Assembly (NCBI GenBank): GCA_002352705.1
Contig: DEIW01000113.1
Coordinates: 21,666 to 28,735, forward strand
Reading direction: 5' to 3'
Origin: Bacteroidales bacterium UBA2764
GTDB taxonomy: Bacteria; Bacteroidota; Bacteroidia; Bacteroidales; Paludibacteraceae
DNA: 7,070 nt
Shown piece after piece: positions 1 through 6,459 of this stretch. A program made the translations under genes and the position numbers. The notes beneath the pieces were generated by a model. It searched no databases. It worked only from the letters and a program-made list of their open reading frames with translations, and had not been told where the DNA came from. Position 1 is the stretch's first letter, and the number at the start of each line of letters is the position of its first letter.

Positions 1-891
1 GTGGGCGTGGCAGCCGTGGCGCTGTTTATCATCAGTATCCGATGGGGAGCTATTCCACTGCCCTTAGGGAGCGGAAGTGTCGGAATACTAACCTGCATGC
101 TTCTGCTGACGGCCGTCGAGATATATTTTGTATGCAAAGAGCACAAGATGCGTTGGCAAGCCCTGATACTGTCAGGGAGCGTGATAGTGGTTTACGGCAT
201 TTGCCTGATTATCAATATATGGCTAACCGTGCCCTTTAACTGGGTATCCATGGGTGTCGTAGTCGCACTCGCGATATACACGCTGGTCATCAGCGTCTAT
301 TGGCGCAAGTATATTTTACTATTGGTCACTGCCTTCAGTTTAGGCTGTATCGGGTACACGCAAGCCTGTGATTTCGTTTTTACGCGTGTGCTACAACCCC
401 ACCAAAGAATCCGTATCGAGGTGTTGCTGGGCATGAAAGAAGACCCTGCCGGCGCCGGATATAACGTCAACCAGGCACGAATAGCCATCGGTTCCGGACG
501 TTTCTTCGGGAAAGGGTACCTGAAAGGTACGCAAACCAAACTGCAGTTCGTGCCCGAACAAGATACAGATTTTATCTTCTGTACTGTAGGCGAGGAATGG
601 GGGTTTGTAGGATCCGTAGGTGTATTATTGGTATATCTGTTCTTCATCCTGCGGCTCATCGGGATAGCTGAGCGACAACGGAATATTTCCACTCAGATAT
701 ACGCTTACTCGGTAGCCAGCATCTTCCTCTTCCACCTGATAATCAATGTAGGTATGGTTTTGGGACTGCTGCCGGTGATTGGTATTCCGTTACCGTTCTT
801 CAGCTATGGCGGTAGTTCATTATGGGGATTCACCTTACTGCTGTTTATCCTGCTGAGGTTAGATGCTGCACGTATGGAGCAATTGAATTAA
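1..891 (+). CDS. rodA: RodA-type peptidoglycan glycosyltransferase, 5'-truncated by the window
   Basis: Integral membrane SEDS-family protein. RodA polymerises lipid II into glycan strands for side-wall growth, working with a class B penicillin-binding protein. The 296 visible residues include hydrophobic segments near residues 27-44, 54-74, 82-100, 104-121, 201-222, 234-258 and 264-288. A large extracytoplasmic loop lies between about 122 and 198. Family signatures are DPAGAGYNV (148-156), AIGSGRFFGKG (162-172), PEQDTDFIF (185-193), GEEWGF (197-202) and PLPFFSYGGSS (263-273). D190 of TDFIF aligns with the catalytic aspartate of E. coli RodA (D262). The first codon is GTG, but the family is longer and N-terminal helices are missing, so the true start is probably upstream. 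The stop is followed 3 bp later by yraN, suggesting one transcript. The GTQ and PEQDTDF motifs and the long membrane region favour RodA over FtsW. Confidence 0.9.
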   Translation: MGVAAVALFIISIRWGAIPLPLGSGSVGILTCMLLLTAVEIYFVCKEHKMRWQALILSGSVIVVYGICLIINIWLTVPFNWVSMGVVVALAIYTLVISVYWRKYILLLVTAFSLGCIGYTQACDFVFTRVLQPHQRIRIEVLLGMKEDPAGAGYNVNQARIAIGSGRFFGKGYLKGTQTKLQFVPEQDTDFIFCTVGEEWGFVGSVGVLLVYLFFILRLIGIAERQRNISTQIYAYSVASIFLFHLIINVGMVLGLLPVIGIPLPFFSYGGSSLWGFTLLLFILLRLDAARMEQLN

Positions 892-894
892 ACG

Positions 895-1344
895 ATGCCG
901 TTCATAACAAACCCTATAGGAATCATCGGTGAAAAAGAGGCCACCAAGATACTGGAGAGAAAAGGTCTCCGGGTGATAGAGCATAACTGGCGTATGGGAC
1001 ATCTGGAGGTGGACCTGATAGCGGAAAACAAAAAAGAGATAGTCTTTGTGGAAGTAAAGGCGAGGACCTCCACATACGGCAATATACTGCCGGAGGAATA
1101 TGTCGATGAAACCAAGAGAAAACGTATCATCGCAGCGGCTAACGCCTATATCAAATATCGCAAGATAGAGAAAACACCGCGGTTTGACATCATCGGTATT
1201 CTGGTTCACCCCGGAACACATGAGATCACGTACCGTAACCATATAGAGAATGCCTTCTCGCCTCATGTCCGAACGATATCCACCAATAGTTTCTCGGGCT
1301 TATGGAGATGGGGGCACCGCAACAAAACCATAGGAGGAAAATAA
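895..1344 (+). CDS. yraN: YraN/UPF0102 family putative nuclease
   Basis: A 149-residue soluble protein of the UPF0102 (YraN) family, whose exact role is not settled. The fold is related to PD-(D/E)XK nucleases and Holliday-junction resolvases. Visible signatures are GEKEATKILERKG (12-24), HNWRMGHLEVDLIA (30-43) and VFVEVKAR (50-57). E38, D40, E53 and K55 form the expected metal-binding D-ExK-type site. The family core ends near FSP (121-123), giving the usual length of about 120 residues. About 26 further residues (SGLWRW and following) form a tail I do not recognise. The start is the only ATG directly after rodA, 3 bp beyond its stop, and no Shine-Dalgarno is seen, so translation is probably coupled to rodA. 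The last codons contain AGGAGG (1332-1337), which lies too far from the mnmG ATG to be its normal ribosome site. Confidence 0.88.
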   Translation: MPFITNPIGIIGEKEATKILERKGLRVIEHNWRMGHLEVDLIAENKKEIVFVEVKARTSTYGNILPEEYVDETKRKRIIAAANAYIKYRKIEKTPRFDIIGILVHPGTHEITYRNHIENAFSPHVRTISTNSFSGLWRWGHRNKTIGGK

Positions 1345-1366
1345 CAATAATTGTCGATTTAATCGG

Positions 1367-3253
1367 ATGAATTTCAAATATGATGTCATAGTAGTAGGGG
1401 CCGGCCACGCGGGATGCGAGGCTGCCAGTGCCTCCGCCCGGATGGGTAGTAAGACCTTGCTCATCACTATGGATATGAACAAGATTGCCCAGATGAGCTG
1501 CAATCCGGCAGTAGGAGGTATCGCCAAGGGACAGATAGTACGGGAGATAGACGCCTTGGGAGGCCAGATGGGCATTGTGACGGACAGGAGTGCTATCCAG
1601 TTCCGGCTGCTGAACCAAAGCAAAGGTCCGGCGATGTGGAGCCCGCGCAGCCAGAGCGACAGAAAGCGCTTTATTGAGGAATGGGTCAAAGTTCTATCGA
1701 GTACCGATAATCTCTCTATCTGGCAGGATATAGTGGTAAGTCTTATTATTAAAAATAATAAGGTATGCGGCGTAAAGACGATGTTGGGAATAGAGATGGA
1801 GGCACAGGCTGTCGTGTTGACCAACGGTACTTTCCTAAACGGATTGATGCATTGCGGCAAGACGCAGATACCGGGAGGACGAACTTCCGAACCGGCGTCA
1901 TACGGAATAACCGAGCAGTTAGTAGAGTTAGGATTCCGAAGCGACAGGATGAAGACCGGTACGCCTGCCCGCATTGACGCACGCTCCATCCGTTTCGAGG
2001 AGTTGGTCCGGCAGGACGGAGACAACGACTGGCACCAATTCTCGTATCTGAATACCGTTCACAGGGAGCTCAAACAGATGCCTTGCTGGATTACTTATAC
2101 CAATCCCCGGACGCATGAAGCCTTACGCGCCGGATTGGCAGATTCTCCCCTTTTCAACGGACAAATCAAGAGTATAGGTCCTCGTTACTGCCCGAGTATA
2201 GAGACCAAGATTGTGACTTTTGCCGACAAGGAAGCCCATCAGATATTTCTGGAGCCGGAGGGCGTAGATAGCAATGAGTACTACGTCAACGGTTTCTCCA
2301 GTTCATTGCCATGGCAGGTTCAGTTAGCGGGACTAAAGACCATCAAAGGTCTGGAGGACGTAGTGCTCTACCGCCCCGGGTACGCTATTGAATATGACTT
2401 CTTTGATCCTACTCAATTACACCACACCCTGGAGACCAAACAGATTAAAAATCTGTTTTTCGCCGGACAGATCAACGGTACTACAGGATACGAGGAAGCA
2501 GCCGGACAGGGTTTGGTAGCCGGAGTCAATGCCCATATCAATGTACACGGAGGCCATCCTTTCACAATGGGCAGGGACGAGAGTTATATCGGCGTACTGA
2601 TTGACGATCTGGTAAACAAAGGAGTGGACGAGCCGTACCGGATGTTCACCTCCCGCGCAGAGTACCGTATTCTGTTACGCCAGGACAATGCAGACGAACG
2701 TCTGACGGAACGCAGTCATGAGATGGGGCTGGCAGATTCCCACCGCTACTCCTTATTCCAAAAGAAACAATCAGCATGTGCCGATTTCATCGGATATATT
2801 CAAAGCACCACTGTCCGGAAAGGGACTATTGACGGATGGTTGGAATCCATCGGCAGCACCGCTCTCCATGAAGGATGTAAGATAAGCGATTTGATATTAC
2901 GCCCCCAGGTCAGTATCAAAGGTCTGGCGGAGGTACTGCCGGAACTAAAGACAAAGATTAAGGATTTGTCCGAAGAAACCGAACTGAATTACGAGGAGGT
3001 TGTCGAAAGTTGTGAGATTCAAATCAAATACGCCGGATACATCAAACGCGAGCGACAGGAGGCAGACAAGCTACAGCGTTTGGAACAGATACGGATTCCG
3101 GAGAGTTTCAATTACGAGGAAGTCCAGAGTCTGAGCACTGAAGCCCGCCAAAAACTATCCCGTATCCGTCCGGGTTCTATCGGCGAAGCACAACGCATAC
3201 CGGGCGTAAGCCCCAATGATATCAGTGTATTATTAGTGCTGATGGGGCGCTAA
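1367..3253 (+). CDS. mnmG: tRNA uridine-5-carboxymethylaminomethyl modification enzyme MnmG (GidA)
   Basis: FAD- and NADH-dependent cytoplasmic enzyme. With the GTPase MnmE it installs the aminomethyl or carboxymethylaminomethyl group on wobble U34 of several tRNAs. The 628 residues match the usual full length. The N-terminal Rossmann FAD site is VVGAGHAGCEAA (9-20). The conserved CNPAVGGIAKG begins at 45, GRTSEPASYG lies in the middle, and RYCPSIE carries C275, equivalent to the catalytic C277 of E. coli. The FAGQINGTTGYEEAAGQG block and the C-terminal GEAQRIPGVSPNDIS block are also intact. The ATG gives the family's usual short N-terminus just before the FAD motif. The gap after yraN is 22 bp with no close Shine-Dalgarno, as is common in Bacteroidota. 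MnmE is not in this window. The gene is often near the replication origin in bacteria, which fits the parS-like site just after it. Confidence 0.97.
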   Translation: MNFKYDVIVVGAGHAGCEAASASARMGSKTLLITMDMNKIAQMSCNPAVGGIAKGQIVREIDALGGQMGIVTDRSAIQFRLLNQSKGPAMWSPRSQSDRKRFIEEWVKVLSSTDNLSIWQDIVVSLIIKNNKVCGVKTMLGIEMEAQAVVLTNGTFLNGLMHCGKTQIPGGRTSEPASYGITEQLVELGFRSDRMKTGTPARIDARSIRFEELVRQDGDNDWHQFSYLNTVHRELKQMPCWITYTNPRTHEALRAGLADSPLFNGQIKSIGPRYCPSIETKIVTFADKEAHQIFLEPEGVDSNEYYVNGFSSSLPWQVQLAGLKTIKGLEDVVLYRPGYAIEYDFFDPTQLHHTLETKQIKNLFFAGQINGTTGYEEAAGQGLVAGVNAHINVHGGHPFTMGRDESYIGVLIDDLVNKGVDEPYRMFTSRAEYRILLRQDNADERLTERSHEMGLADSHRYSLFQKKQSACADFIGYIQSTTVRKGTIDGWLESIGSTALHEGCKISDLILRPQVSIKGLAEVLPELKTKIKDLSEETELNYEEVVESCEIQIKYAGYIKRERQEADKLQRLEQIRIPESFNYEEVQSLSTEARQKLSRIRPGSIGEAQRIPGVSPNDISVLLVLMGR

Positions 3254-3264
3254 ATATACATATT

Positions 3265-3284
3265 TTAGTTTGGATACAAACTAA
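3265..3284 (+). terminator. AT-rich hairpin after mnmG, possible transcription end
   Basis: A perfect 8-bp inverted repeat: TTAGTTTG (3265-3272), loop GATA, CAAACTAA (3277-3284). It lies 12 bp after the mnmG stop. No clear T tract follows, so it is not a canonical intrinsic terminator. It may instead stabilise the mRNA 3' end or be a protein site. It ends only 7 bp before the parS-like palindrome. Confidence 0.3.
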
Positions 3285-3291
3285 TTAGAAA

Positions 3292-3307
3292 TGTTTCACG
3301 TGGAACA
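3292..3307. other. parS: Candidate parS centromere site (ParB binding)
   Basis: The + strand reads TGTTTCACGTGGAACA. Its reverse complement, TGTTCCACGTGAAACA, matches the widely conserved chromosomal parS consensus TGTTNCACGTGAAACA at every defined position. The site is a near-palindrome centred on CACGTG with a single asymmetric pair. ParB clamps load at such sites to organise and segregate the origin region. It is intergenic, between mnmG and apt, and I noticed no second CACGTG palindrome of this type in the window. That it works as parS is inferred from the consensus; no parA or parB gene is in view. Confidence 0.8.
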
Positions 3308-3325
3308 CAGCGCAAGATAACATTG
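3294..3325 (+). promoter_or_regulatory. Weak candidate promoter for apt, overlapping the parS-like site
   Basis: TTTC (3294-3297), a 20-nt spacer and TAACATTG (3318-3325) each differ by one base from the Bacteroides promoter elements TTTG and TANNTTTG. The spacing is right, and transcription would begin about 30 bp before the apt ATG. With two imperfect boxes this could be chance. If real, ParB binding could affect apt-uvrC transcription. Confidence 0.22.
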
Positions 3326-3365
3326 AGATAAACATATAGTACATAAATAAAAGGTAAATGATATT

Positions 3366-3905
3366 ATGACAGCAAAAGAAGTAATTAAGGCTATCCGTAA
3401 CGTACCGGATTTCCCTATTCCGGGTATTCAGTTCAAGGACATTACTACAGCCCTGAACAAACCGGAGTGCTTGAAATGGATGAGGGACGAGTTGGTAAAG
3501 CGATACAAGGACCTCGGTATCACACAAGTGGTAGGGATAGAGTCCAGAGGTTTTATTGTCGCACCCTCGGTAGCTATAGAGATTGGTGCAGGATTTGTAC
3601 CAATCCGCAAACCGGGCAAACTACCGGGAGAGACACTGAAGGTACGGTATGACAAAGAGTACGGCAAGGACACCATAGAGATACATAAGGACGCTTTGAC
3701 CCCGGAGGATATCGTACTTATCCATGACGATATATTGGCGACAGGAGGCTCCATGTACGCAGCAGTCGAACTGGTTCGGAAAGCAGGCGTGAAGAAGATC
3801 TACACCAACTGTCTGATTGAGTTAGAGGGTCTGAACGGCAAACAATTTCTGGCAGACAGAGGTGTAGAAATAGAGTGCCTCTTCGGGATAGAAGTGAATG
3901 AATGA
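3366..3905 (+). CDS. apt: Adenine phosphoribosyltransferase
   Basis: Cytoplasmic purine-salvage enzyme that converts adenine and PRPP to AMP and pyrophosphate. The 179 residues are a complete type I phosphoribosyltransferase. The N-terminal hood has FPIPGIQFKDIT (16-27). The next block, GIESRGFI (57-64), is followed by the flexible-loop segment RKPGKLPGET (81-90). The PRPP-binding motif is VLIHDDILATGGS (117-129), with D121 and D122 as the acidic pair. The C-terminal half is LIELEGLNGKQFL (150-162), typical of Apt. The ATG at 3366 gives the family N-terminus, and AAAAGG some 13 bp upstream is only a weak ribosome site. An out-of-frame ATG at 3358 opens a three-codon frame whose TGA overlaps the apt ATG. 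The stop codon TGA (3903-3905) lies in the first unit of an 8-bp repeat leading to uvrC, so the two genes are probably cotranscribed. Confidence 0.97.
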   Translation: MTAKEVIKAIRNVPDFPIPGIQFKDITTALNKPECLKWMRDELVKRYKDLGITQVVGIESRGFIVAPSVAIEIGAGFVPIRKPGKLPGETLKVRYDKEYGKDTIEIHKDALTPEDIVLIHDDILATGGSMYAAVELVRKAGVKKIYTNCLIELEGLNGKQFLADRGVEIECLFGIEVNE

Positions 3906-3964
3906 TGGAATGATGGATTGATGGAATGATGGAATGATGGATTGATGGAATGATGGATTGATGA
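3901..3964 (+). repeat. 8-bp tandem repeat (AWTGATGG, 8 units) linking the apt stop to the uvrC start
   Basis: Eight head-to-tail 8-bp units. Units 1, 2, 4, 5 and 7 are AATGATGG, units 3 and 6 are ATTGATGG, and unit 8 is ATTGATGA. The order also gives a 24-bp higher-order period. The apt stop TGA is in unit 1 and the uvrC ATG starts inside unit 8. Every unit has a TGA next to or overlapping an ATG, so every frame is closed while every stop sits beside a start. The array therefore encodes a chain of two- and three-codon frames between the two genes. Such arrays usually vary in copy number by replication slippage. Its inverse-strand translation (SIIPSIHH repeats) is not a protein. Confidence 0.95.
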
Positions 3965-5781
3965 AAGAGAAGGATGAACATATCAGTTTGTTATTAAAAC
4001 GCATACCGGAGAATCCGGGTGTGTACCAGTACTTCGACAAGGACGGGCAGATAATCTATGTAGGTAAAGCCAAGAACCTGCACAGGAGGGTTAACAGTTA
4101 TTTCAACAAGGACCACCAGTCGTCCAAGACACGCCAGTTAGTATCCCACATCGCCGATATCCGGTATGTAGTAGTAGACAGCGAGCAGGACGCGTTCTTA
4201 TTGGAGAACAACCTGATCAAGCAATACCAGCCCCACTATAATATCTTGCTGAAGGACGGGAAGAGTTATCCGTCTATCTGTATCACCAAAGAAGCCTACC
4301 CCAGGATATTCAAGACGCGTACTATCCATAAGAAGAGTGGAGAGTACTACGGGCCGTATAGTTTCGGGAATACGGTAGATACAGTACTGGAGCTGATACA
4401 TAAGCTATACCCTATCCGTACCTGTAATATACCTCTTACCACCGATTCTATCGAGAAAAACAAGGTTCGCGTATGCCTCAAATACCATCTGCATAACTGC
4501 TGTGGGGTATGCGAGATGCGTCCGGGTAGCGAACAGTACGCCGAATGGATAGACCAGGCAAGGAAACTGATTAAGGGTGACGCACACGAGATTGGCAAGC
4601 AGTTAGAGCGAGAAATGGCGATGAAATCGGCAGAAATGAAGTATGAAGAGGCTGCTGAAATCAAACGGAAGATTGAACTCCTGGAGCAATTCAAGAGTAA
4701 GACCATCATCACGAACACCCACGCAGGTGATATAGATGTATTCGGTTATGACGAACAGGAGGACAAAGTATATATCTCCATGCTGCATGTCCACAACGGC
4801 AGTATTGTACAGGGTCAGACGATAGAGTACCGCCGGAAAATGGAGGAGGAGAAAGAGGAACTGTTAGCCCTGGGAATGATGGAGTTGAGAGAACGGTTAG
4901 AGAGCAAGACAAAGGAAGTGATTGTTCCGTTCATACCGGAGGTTTTTGATGAGACACTACATATCAACATTGCCGTCAGCGGCGACAAGAAGAAGCTGCT
5001 GGATCTGGCAATGCAGAACGTACGTCAGTATAAATTAGACCGGTTAAAGCAGGACGACAAGCTGAACCCCGAGCAGCGGGGCGTACGGATTCTGACGGAG
5101 TTACAGAAGATAGCGGGGCTACCTACCCTGCCGCGATGGATAGATTGTTTCGATAACTCGAATATCCAGGGCACGAACGCAGTAGCGGGATGCGTAGTGT
5201 ACAGGATGGGTAAACCGAGTAAGCGTGATTACAAACGGTTTGAGATCAAGACCGTAGAGGGAGCGGACGACTACGCCTCCATGCGCGAGGTAGTCAGGAG
5301 AAGATACCAGCACCTGATGGATGAAGGAGGTCAGATGCCGGACCTGATCATCGCCGACGGAGGTATCGGTCAGATGCATGCTATCCGTGAAGCAGTGGAG
5401 GACCAGTTAGGGTTACAGATTCCTATCGCGGGTCTGAAGAAAAATGACAAACACCGTACGCAGACTCTGCTGTACGGATTTCCTCCCGTGGAGATTGGGA
5501 TGCCGGTGACGAGCGAAGTGTTCCGGCTATTGACAGCAATCCAGGACGAGGTACACCGGTTTGCCATCACATACCACAAATCGAAGCGCAGCAAGGCTCA
5601 GATTCATAGCCAATTAGATGATTTACAGGGAGTTGGCGAAGCTACCAAGCATAAGATACTGACCCGTTTCGGTTCCGTGAAACGCGCTAGAACAGCCAAA
5701 AAGGAAGAATGGGAAGAATTGCTCGGAAAGCACAGAGGATCAGCCATTTACGAGCAACTTCAGGCAAAATTAAGTCTCTGA
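3961..5781 (+). CDS. uvrC: Excinuclease ABC subunit C (UvrC)
   Basis: Dual-incision nuclease of nucleotide excision repair. It is recruited by UvrB to damaged DNA and cuts on both sides of the lesion. The 606 residues are full length. The N-terminal GIY-YIG nuclease (about 17-95) shows GVY (20-22), YVGKAKNLHRR (33-43) and E82 in LENNLIK, for the 3' cut. C155, C172, C180 or C181 and C184 match the four cysteines known to hold an iron-sulfur cluster in E. coli UvrC. The UVR helix for UvrB contact is about 210-245 (EMKYEEAAEIKRKIELLEQF). The RNase H-like domain for the 5' cut has D398 (FDNSNIQG), D437 (GADDYASM), D466 (IADGGIG) and H532 (VHRF). Tandem helix-hairpin-helix motifs end the protein (LQGVGEATKHKILTRFGS). 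ATG 3961 is preferred; a TTG at 3958 would add only one residue. Initiation is probably coupled to apt through the repeat. Confidence 0.97.
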   Translation: MKEKDEHISLLLKRIPENPGVYQYFDKDGQIIYVGKAKNLHRRVNSYFNKDHQSSKTRQLVSHIADIRYVVVDSEQDAFLLENNLIKQYQPHYNILLKDGKSYPSICITKEAYPRIFKTRTIHKKSGEYYGPYSFGNTVDTVLELIHKLYPIRTCNIPLTTDSIEKNKVRVCLKYHLHNCCGVCEMRPGSEQYAEWIDQARKLIKGDAHEIGKQLEREMAMKSAEMKYEEAAEIKRKIELLEQFKSKTIITNTHAGDIDVFGYDEQEDKVYISMLHVHNGSIVQGQTIEYRRKMEEEKEELLALGMMELRERLESKTKEVIVPFIPEVFDETLHINIAVSGDKKKLLDLAMQNVRQYKLDRLKQDDKLNPEQRGVRILTELQKIAGLPTLPRWIDCFDNSNIQGTNAVAGCVVYRMGKPSKRDYKRFEIKTVEGADDYASMREVVRRRYQHLMDEGGQMPDLIIADGGIGQMHAIREAVEDQLGLQIPIAGLKKNDKHRTQTLLYGFPPVEIGMPVTSEVFRLLTAIQDEVHRFAITYHKSKRSKAQIHSQLDDLQGVGEATKHKILTRFGSVKRARTAKKEEWEELLGKHRGSAIYEQLQAKLSL

Positions 5782-5803
5782 GAATTGAATATTTTTCACG
5801 ACC

Positions 5804-6319
5804 ATGAGTATTTATACGATAAAAAAAAGGGGTATAACCCCACCCGACCTTCCCTCAAGGGAGGGCAGAATAAATGAAAGCCATCAGAATGGTGAAGAAG
5901 GGCGATTAGTCCTTCTTAACGAGCAAGGGGAGGAAGTGAGTCCGTTGGAGATACTGAAGGAGGCAGAGCCGCATCGCGTGTTTGCCTTCGAGGGTGAGAT
6001 GGGTGCCGGTAAGACGACGTTCATCAAGCGCCTATGTGAAGCCATGGGGACGGAGGACATCGTCAACAGTCCTACCTTCGCGATTGTCAACGTGTACGAT
6101 GTGGAACAACCGTACAAGGGAGAAGTATATCATTTCGACTGCTACCGGTTGAAGGATATCCGTGAGGCGATAGATTTCGGAGCGGAGGATTATCTGTACT
6201 CGGGCAATTACTGTTTCATCGAGTGGCCGGATATGATTGAAGCCCTGTTGCCGGATGACACCGTCTATGTGAAAATCACTCCGCTGGAGAACGGTGACCG
6301 CCGTTTGACAATCGGTTAG
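5804..6319 (+). CDS. tsaE: tRNA threonylcarbamoyladenosine biosynthesis ATPase TsaE, with unusual N-terminal insert
   Basis: Small P-loop ATPase that works with TsaB and TsaD to place the threonylcarbamoyl group on A37 of ANN-decoding tRNAs (t6A). The core is intact: Walker A GEMGAGKTT (64-72), NSPTFAIVN (88-96), YHFDCYRL (109-116), AEDYLYSGNYCFIEWPD (127-143) and a C-terminal beta strand VYVKITP. At 171 residues it is about 30 longer than the usual 135-155. The excess lies between MSIYTIKK, which looks like the normal first strand, and SPLEILKEAEPHRVFAF. Part of the excess, ITPPDLPSREGRI (11-23), is encoded by a palindromic repeat-like element. The ATG at 5804 is the only in-frame ATG before the P-loop. 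Shorter GTG (5936) or TTG (5945) starts follow a GGGGAGG stretch but would lose the first strand. The gene starts 22 bp after uvrC, so an operon is likely. Confidence 0.92.
   Translation: MSIYTIKKRGITPPDLPSREGRINESHQNGEEGRLVLLNEQGEEVSPLEILKEAEPHRVFAFEGEMGAGKTTFIKRLCEAMGTEDIVNSPTFAIVNVYDVEQPYKGEVYHFDCYRLKDIREAIDFGAEDYLYSGNYCFIEWPDMIEALLPDDTVYVKITPLENGDRRLTIG
5829..5865. repeat. REP-like double palindrome inside the 5' end of tsaE
   Basis: Two adjacent inverted repeats. The first is GGGGT (5829-5833), loop ATA, ACCCC (5837-5841). The second is CCTTCCCT (5848-5855), loop CA, AGGGAGGG (5858-5865), an 8-bp stem with one G-T wobble. The C-rich spacer CACCCGA-type sequence and the TTCCCTCAAGGGAGGG core resemble dispersed palindromic elements I recall from Bacteroidota genomes, which are often read as TPPLPSREG-type peptides. 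Membership of a dispersed family is inference, since only one copy is visible here. Confidence 0.6.
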
Positions 6320-6320
6320 G

Positions 6321-6386
6321 GTATCTCGATGTATTGTCGGTCCAATGTCGATGCATTGTCGGTCCATTGTCGGTCCATTCCCGATA
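6321..6386 (+). repeat. 11-bp tandem repeat patch 1 (CATTGTCGGTC-type, 6 degenerate units)
   Basis: Contiguous 11-bp units: GTATCTCGATG, TATTGTCGGTC, CAATGTCGATG, CATTGTCGGTC, CATTGTCGGTC and CATTCCCGATA. The two central units are identical. The CAWTG core is itself palindromic, so CAATG (6343-6347) and CATTG (6354-6358) can pair as a small stem. It begins 2 bp after the tsaE stop. Confidence 0.85.
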
Positions 6387-6411
6387 CATGAAGCCTTTTT
6401 TGTGCCTCTCA

Positions 6412-6459
6412 ACAGCGTAGCGCTAAACTTCCTCCACAGCGCAGTGCTCTCTTCCCCCT
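6412..6459 (+). repeat. Degenerate 24-bp direct duplication
   Basis: Two adjacent 24-bp copies start at 6412 and 6436. Eleven of the first 13 bases match (ACAGCGTAGCGCT versus ACAGCGCAGTGCT), and the remaining 11 are much weaker. Each copy starts with a small dyad, AGCG-TAG-CGCT in the first and a wobble version in the second. Confidence 0.45.

Noticed and set aside
859..2116. Long minus-strand frames opposite yraN and mnmG
   Set aside because: They are shadows of strongly conserved + strand genes and match no family I recognise.
3958..3960. TTG as the uvrC start
   Set aside because: It adds a single Met-equivalent before ATG 3961, and the ATG sits at the TGATG overlap; ATG is simpler.
3718..4040. 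Minus-strand frames over the apt-uvrC junction with SIIPSIHH-type repeated peptides
   Set aside because: The periodic peptide is only the 8-bp DNA repeat read backwards, and the frames overlap the well-supported apt and uvrC genes.
5874..5909. Alternative tsaE start at ATG 5874
   Set aside because: It is out of frame with the TsaE core and stops after 11 codons at TAG 5907-5909.
6368..6401. Intrinsic terminator after tsaE: TGTCGG/CCGATA stem followed by T6
   Set aside because: The stem is only 6 bp with a G-T pair and lies 9 nt before the T run, too weak to call; the stem bases are also part of the 11-bp repeat.
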